DNA from: an uncultured Lacticaseibacillus sp.
GTDB taxonomy: Bacteria > Bacillota > Bacilli > Lactobacillales > Lactobacillaceae
Assembly: GCA_934339215.1 (NCBI GenBank)
Contig: CAKRHU010000011.1
Location: forward strand, 1-13,725
Direction: 5' to 3'
Length of the DNA: 13,725 nucleotides
A model generated the notes under the pieces. That model was not told the origin of the DNA and ran no database searches. It was given only the letters and a program-made list of their open reading frames with translations. The translations under genes were made by a program, and so were the position numbers. Shown one piece after another: positions 12,302 through 13,725 of the stretch (position 1 is the first letter of the stretch; each line of letters starts with the position of its first letter).

Positions 12302-13725
12302 ATGCGTCAGCTGTTCACCCGGATGCTTCAAAAAGAAGATCCTAGTGTCTATGAAGATAAAGATTCTCATCTCAAACGGGTCCTAGGCGTCAAAGACTTT
12401 TTGGCTTTAGGGGTCGGGACCATTGTGTCCACGACGATTTTCACCTTACCCGGGGTGGTGGCAGCTGATCATGCTGGACCGGCCGTGGCGTTAAGTTGTC
12501 TAGGTGCCGCGATTGTCGCTGGCCTAGTCGCTTTCGCCTATGCAGAGATGGCAGCGGCGATGCCGTTTGCTGGGTCGGCTTATTCTTGGATCAACGTGGT
12601 GTTTGGCGAAGTCTTTGGCTGGATCGCCGGTTGGGCGTTATTGGCTGAATACTTTATCGCCGTTGCGTTTGTGGCTTCGGGACTATCGGCAAACTTACGG
12701 GGGTTATTAGCCAGTTTCGGGTTAGTGGTCCCGAACGCCTTAGCCAACCCCTTAGGACATAACGGTGGGGTGATGGATCTGATCGCCACTGTGGTGATTT
12801 TGTTGGTGGCGTGGTTATTATCTCGCGGGGTCAGTGAAGCCGCGCGCGTTGAAAATATCTTAGTGGTGTTGAAGGTACTGGCAATTTTAGCCTTTATCGC
12901 CATCGGCTTAACCGCGATTCATCCAAGTAACTACGCGCCGTTTATCCCGGCTTATCACGTCAATGCAGACGGCTCTGCGTTTGGTGGTTGGAAAGGGATC
13001 TATGCGGGGATGAGTACGATTTTCTTGGCTTATATCGGGTTTGACTCCATCGCTGCCAATTCTGCAGAAGCTAAAAATCCAGAAAAAACCATGCCGCGCG
13101 GGATCATCGGCAGTTTGATCGTCGCTGTGATTTTGTTTATGGCAGTGTCGTTAGTATTAGTGGGGATGTTTAAATACTCTGCATATGCCGGCAATGCGGA
13201 GCCAGTGGGCTGGGCATTGCGTGAATCCGGACATCGCTTAGCCGCAACGGTGATCGAATCCGTTGCCGTTATTGGGATGTTTACCGCCTTGATCGGCATG
13301 ATGATGGCTGGCAGTCGTTTGTTATATAGCTTTGGCCGTGATGGCATGTTACCAAAGACGTTAGGTAAGCTGACGGCTAAAAAAGGCCAACCGAATCATG
13401 CGTTATTGGTATTGACGGTCATCGGGGTCATTATCGGTGCGTTGTTCCCCTTTGATTTCTTATCCCAATTGATTTCGGCCGGGACGTTGATCGCATTCAT
13501 GTTTGTCAGCTTAGGCATTTATCGCTTGCGGCCGCGCGAAGGCAAAGACATCGCTGATCCAGCGTTTAAAATGCCTTGGTATCCCGTGATGCCGGCATTA
13601 GCCTTTATCGGCGCATTGATCGTCTTTTTAGGGCTGGATATTCAGGCCAAGCTGTATTCAGGTGTCTGGTTTGTCATTGGACTCATCGTTTACCTGGTTT
13701 ATGGGATGCATCATTCGGTTTTAGA
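12302..13725 (+). CDS. APC family amino acid permease (YfnA/CAT-like), 3' end outside the window
   Basis: At least 474 residues of an amino acid-polyamine-organocation permease in the cytoplasmic membrane; the frame is open from ATG 12302 to the window end. AGGAGG (12291-12296) lies 5 bases upstream. After a hydrophilic N-terminus of about 25 residues comes LKRVLGVKDFLALGVGT, then the TM1 motif GVGTIVSTTIF (37-47). HAGPAV, FAYAEM, PFAGSAY and GWALLAEY follow, as in cationic amino acid transporter (CAT) type permeases. Further on are FLAYIGFDSIA and the SAEAKNPEKTMPRG loop typical of this family. About 12 segments are expected and most are present, so only a short C-terminus is missing. The TM1 motif has Ser/Thr where many relatives have Gly-Thr-Gly. 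Substrate is probably an amino acid, cationic or otherwise. Confidence 0.9.
   Translation, partial: MRQLFTRMLQKEDPSVYEDKDSHLKRVLGVKDFLALGVGTIVSTTIFTLPGVVAADHAGPAVALSCLGAAIVAGLVAFAYAEMAAAMPFAGSAYSWINVVFGEVFGWIAGWALLAEYFIAVAFVASGLSANLRGLLASFGLVVPNALANPLGHNGGVMDLIATVVILLVAWLLSRGVSEAARVENILVVLKVLAILAFIAIGLTAIHPSNYAPFIPAYHVNADGSAFGGWKGIYAGMSTIFLAYIGFDSIAANSAEAKNPEKTMPRGIIGSLIVAVILFMAVSLVLVGMFKYSAYAGNAEPVGWALRESGHRLAATVIESVAVIGMFTALIGMMMAGSRLLYSFGRDGMLPKTLGKLTAKKGQPNHALLVLTVIGVIIGALFPFDFLSQLISAGTLIAFMFVSLGIYRLRPREGKDIADPAFKMPWYPVMPALAFIGALIVFLGLDIQAKLYSGVWFVIGLIVYLVYGMHHSVL

Overview
The window reads as chromosomal DNA of a low-to-mid GC Gram-positive bacterium, most likely a member of the Lactobacillaceae. 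The evidence is strong GGAGG-type ribosome binding sites, sigma-A-like promoters, a T-box leader, CcpA-type cre sites, and the gene complement: BrnQ, an orphan OppA lipoprotein, SstT, Lac/Cel-type PTS IIC, an RpiR regulator and a PfoR-like membrane protein. I see no mobile element, phage gene, CRISPR array, rRNA or tRNA.

Left part (1-2770): the 3' part of a short-chain dehydrogenase faces a minus-strand brnQ gene across one or two bidirectional terminators. brnQ is preceded by its own promoter, a complete T-box leader with a probable isoleucine (AUC) specifier, and a strong intrinsic terminator. Between that terminator and brnQ lies an unlisted 31-codon ORF with an isoleucine-rich 9-nt repeat. 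It runs through the brnQ ribosome binding site and ends inside brnQ. This possible second layer of isoleucine control is the most interesting observation here.

Middle part (2771-6275): a stand-alone PTS IIC gene has a promoter embedded in an inverted pair of cre-like sequences. A 416-bp regulatory gap follows, holding a cre-like site, four TGTGAC repeats, an extended -10 and a 19-bp palindrome. Next come an RpiR/SIS-type regulator starting at TTG and a divergent ribose-5-phosphate isomerase A. This looks like a small sugar-phosphate module under catabolite control.

Right part (6276-13725): five single-gene units follow on the plus strand. They are an MdtG-like MFS exporter, a PfoR/EIIC-2 membrane protein, an orphan OppA lipoprotein, a serine/threonine symporter (SstT) and an APC-family amino-acid permease cut by the window end. 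Nearly all have a visible promoter in front and a hairpin terminator behind. With brnQ, four of the ten genes serve amino-acid or peptide uptake, which fits an auxotrophic lactic acid bacterium. All functional names rest on reading the protein sequences from memory; no database search was run.
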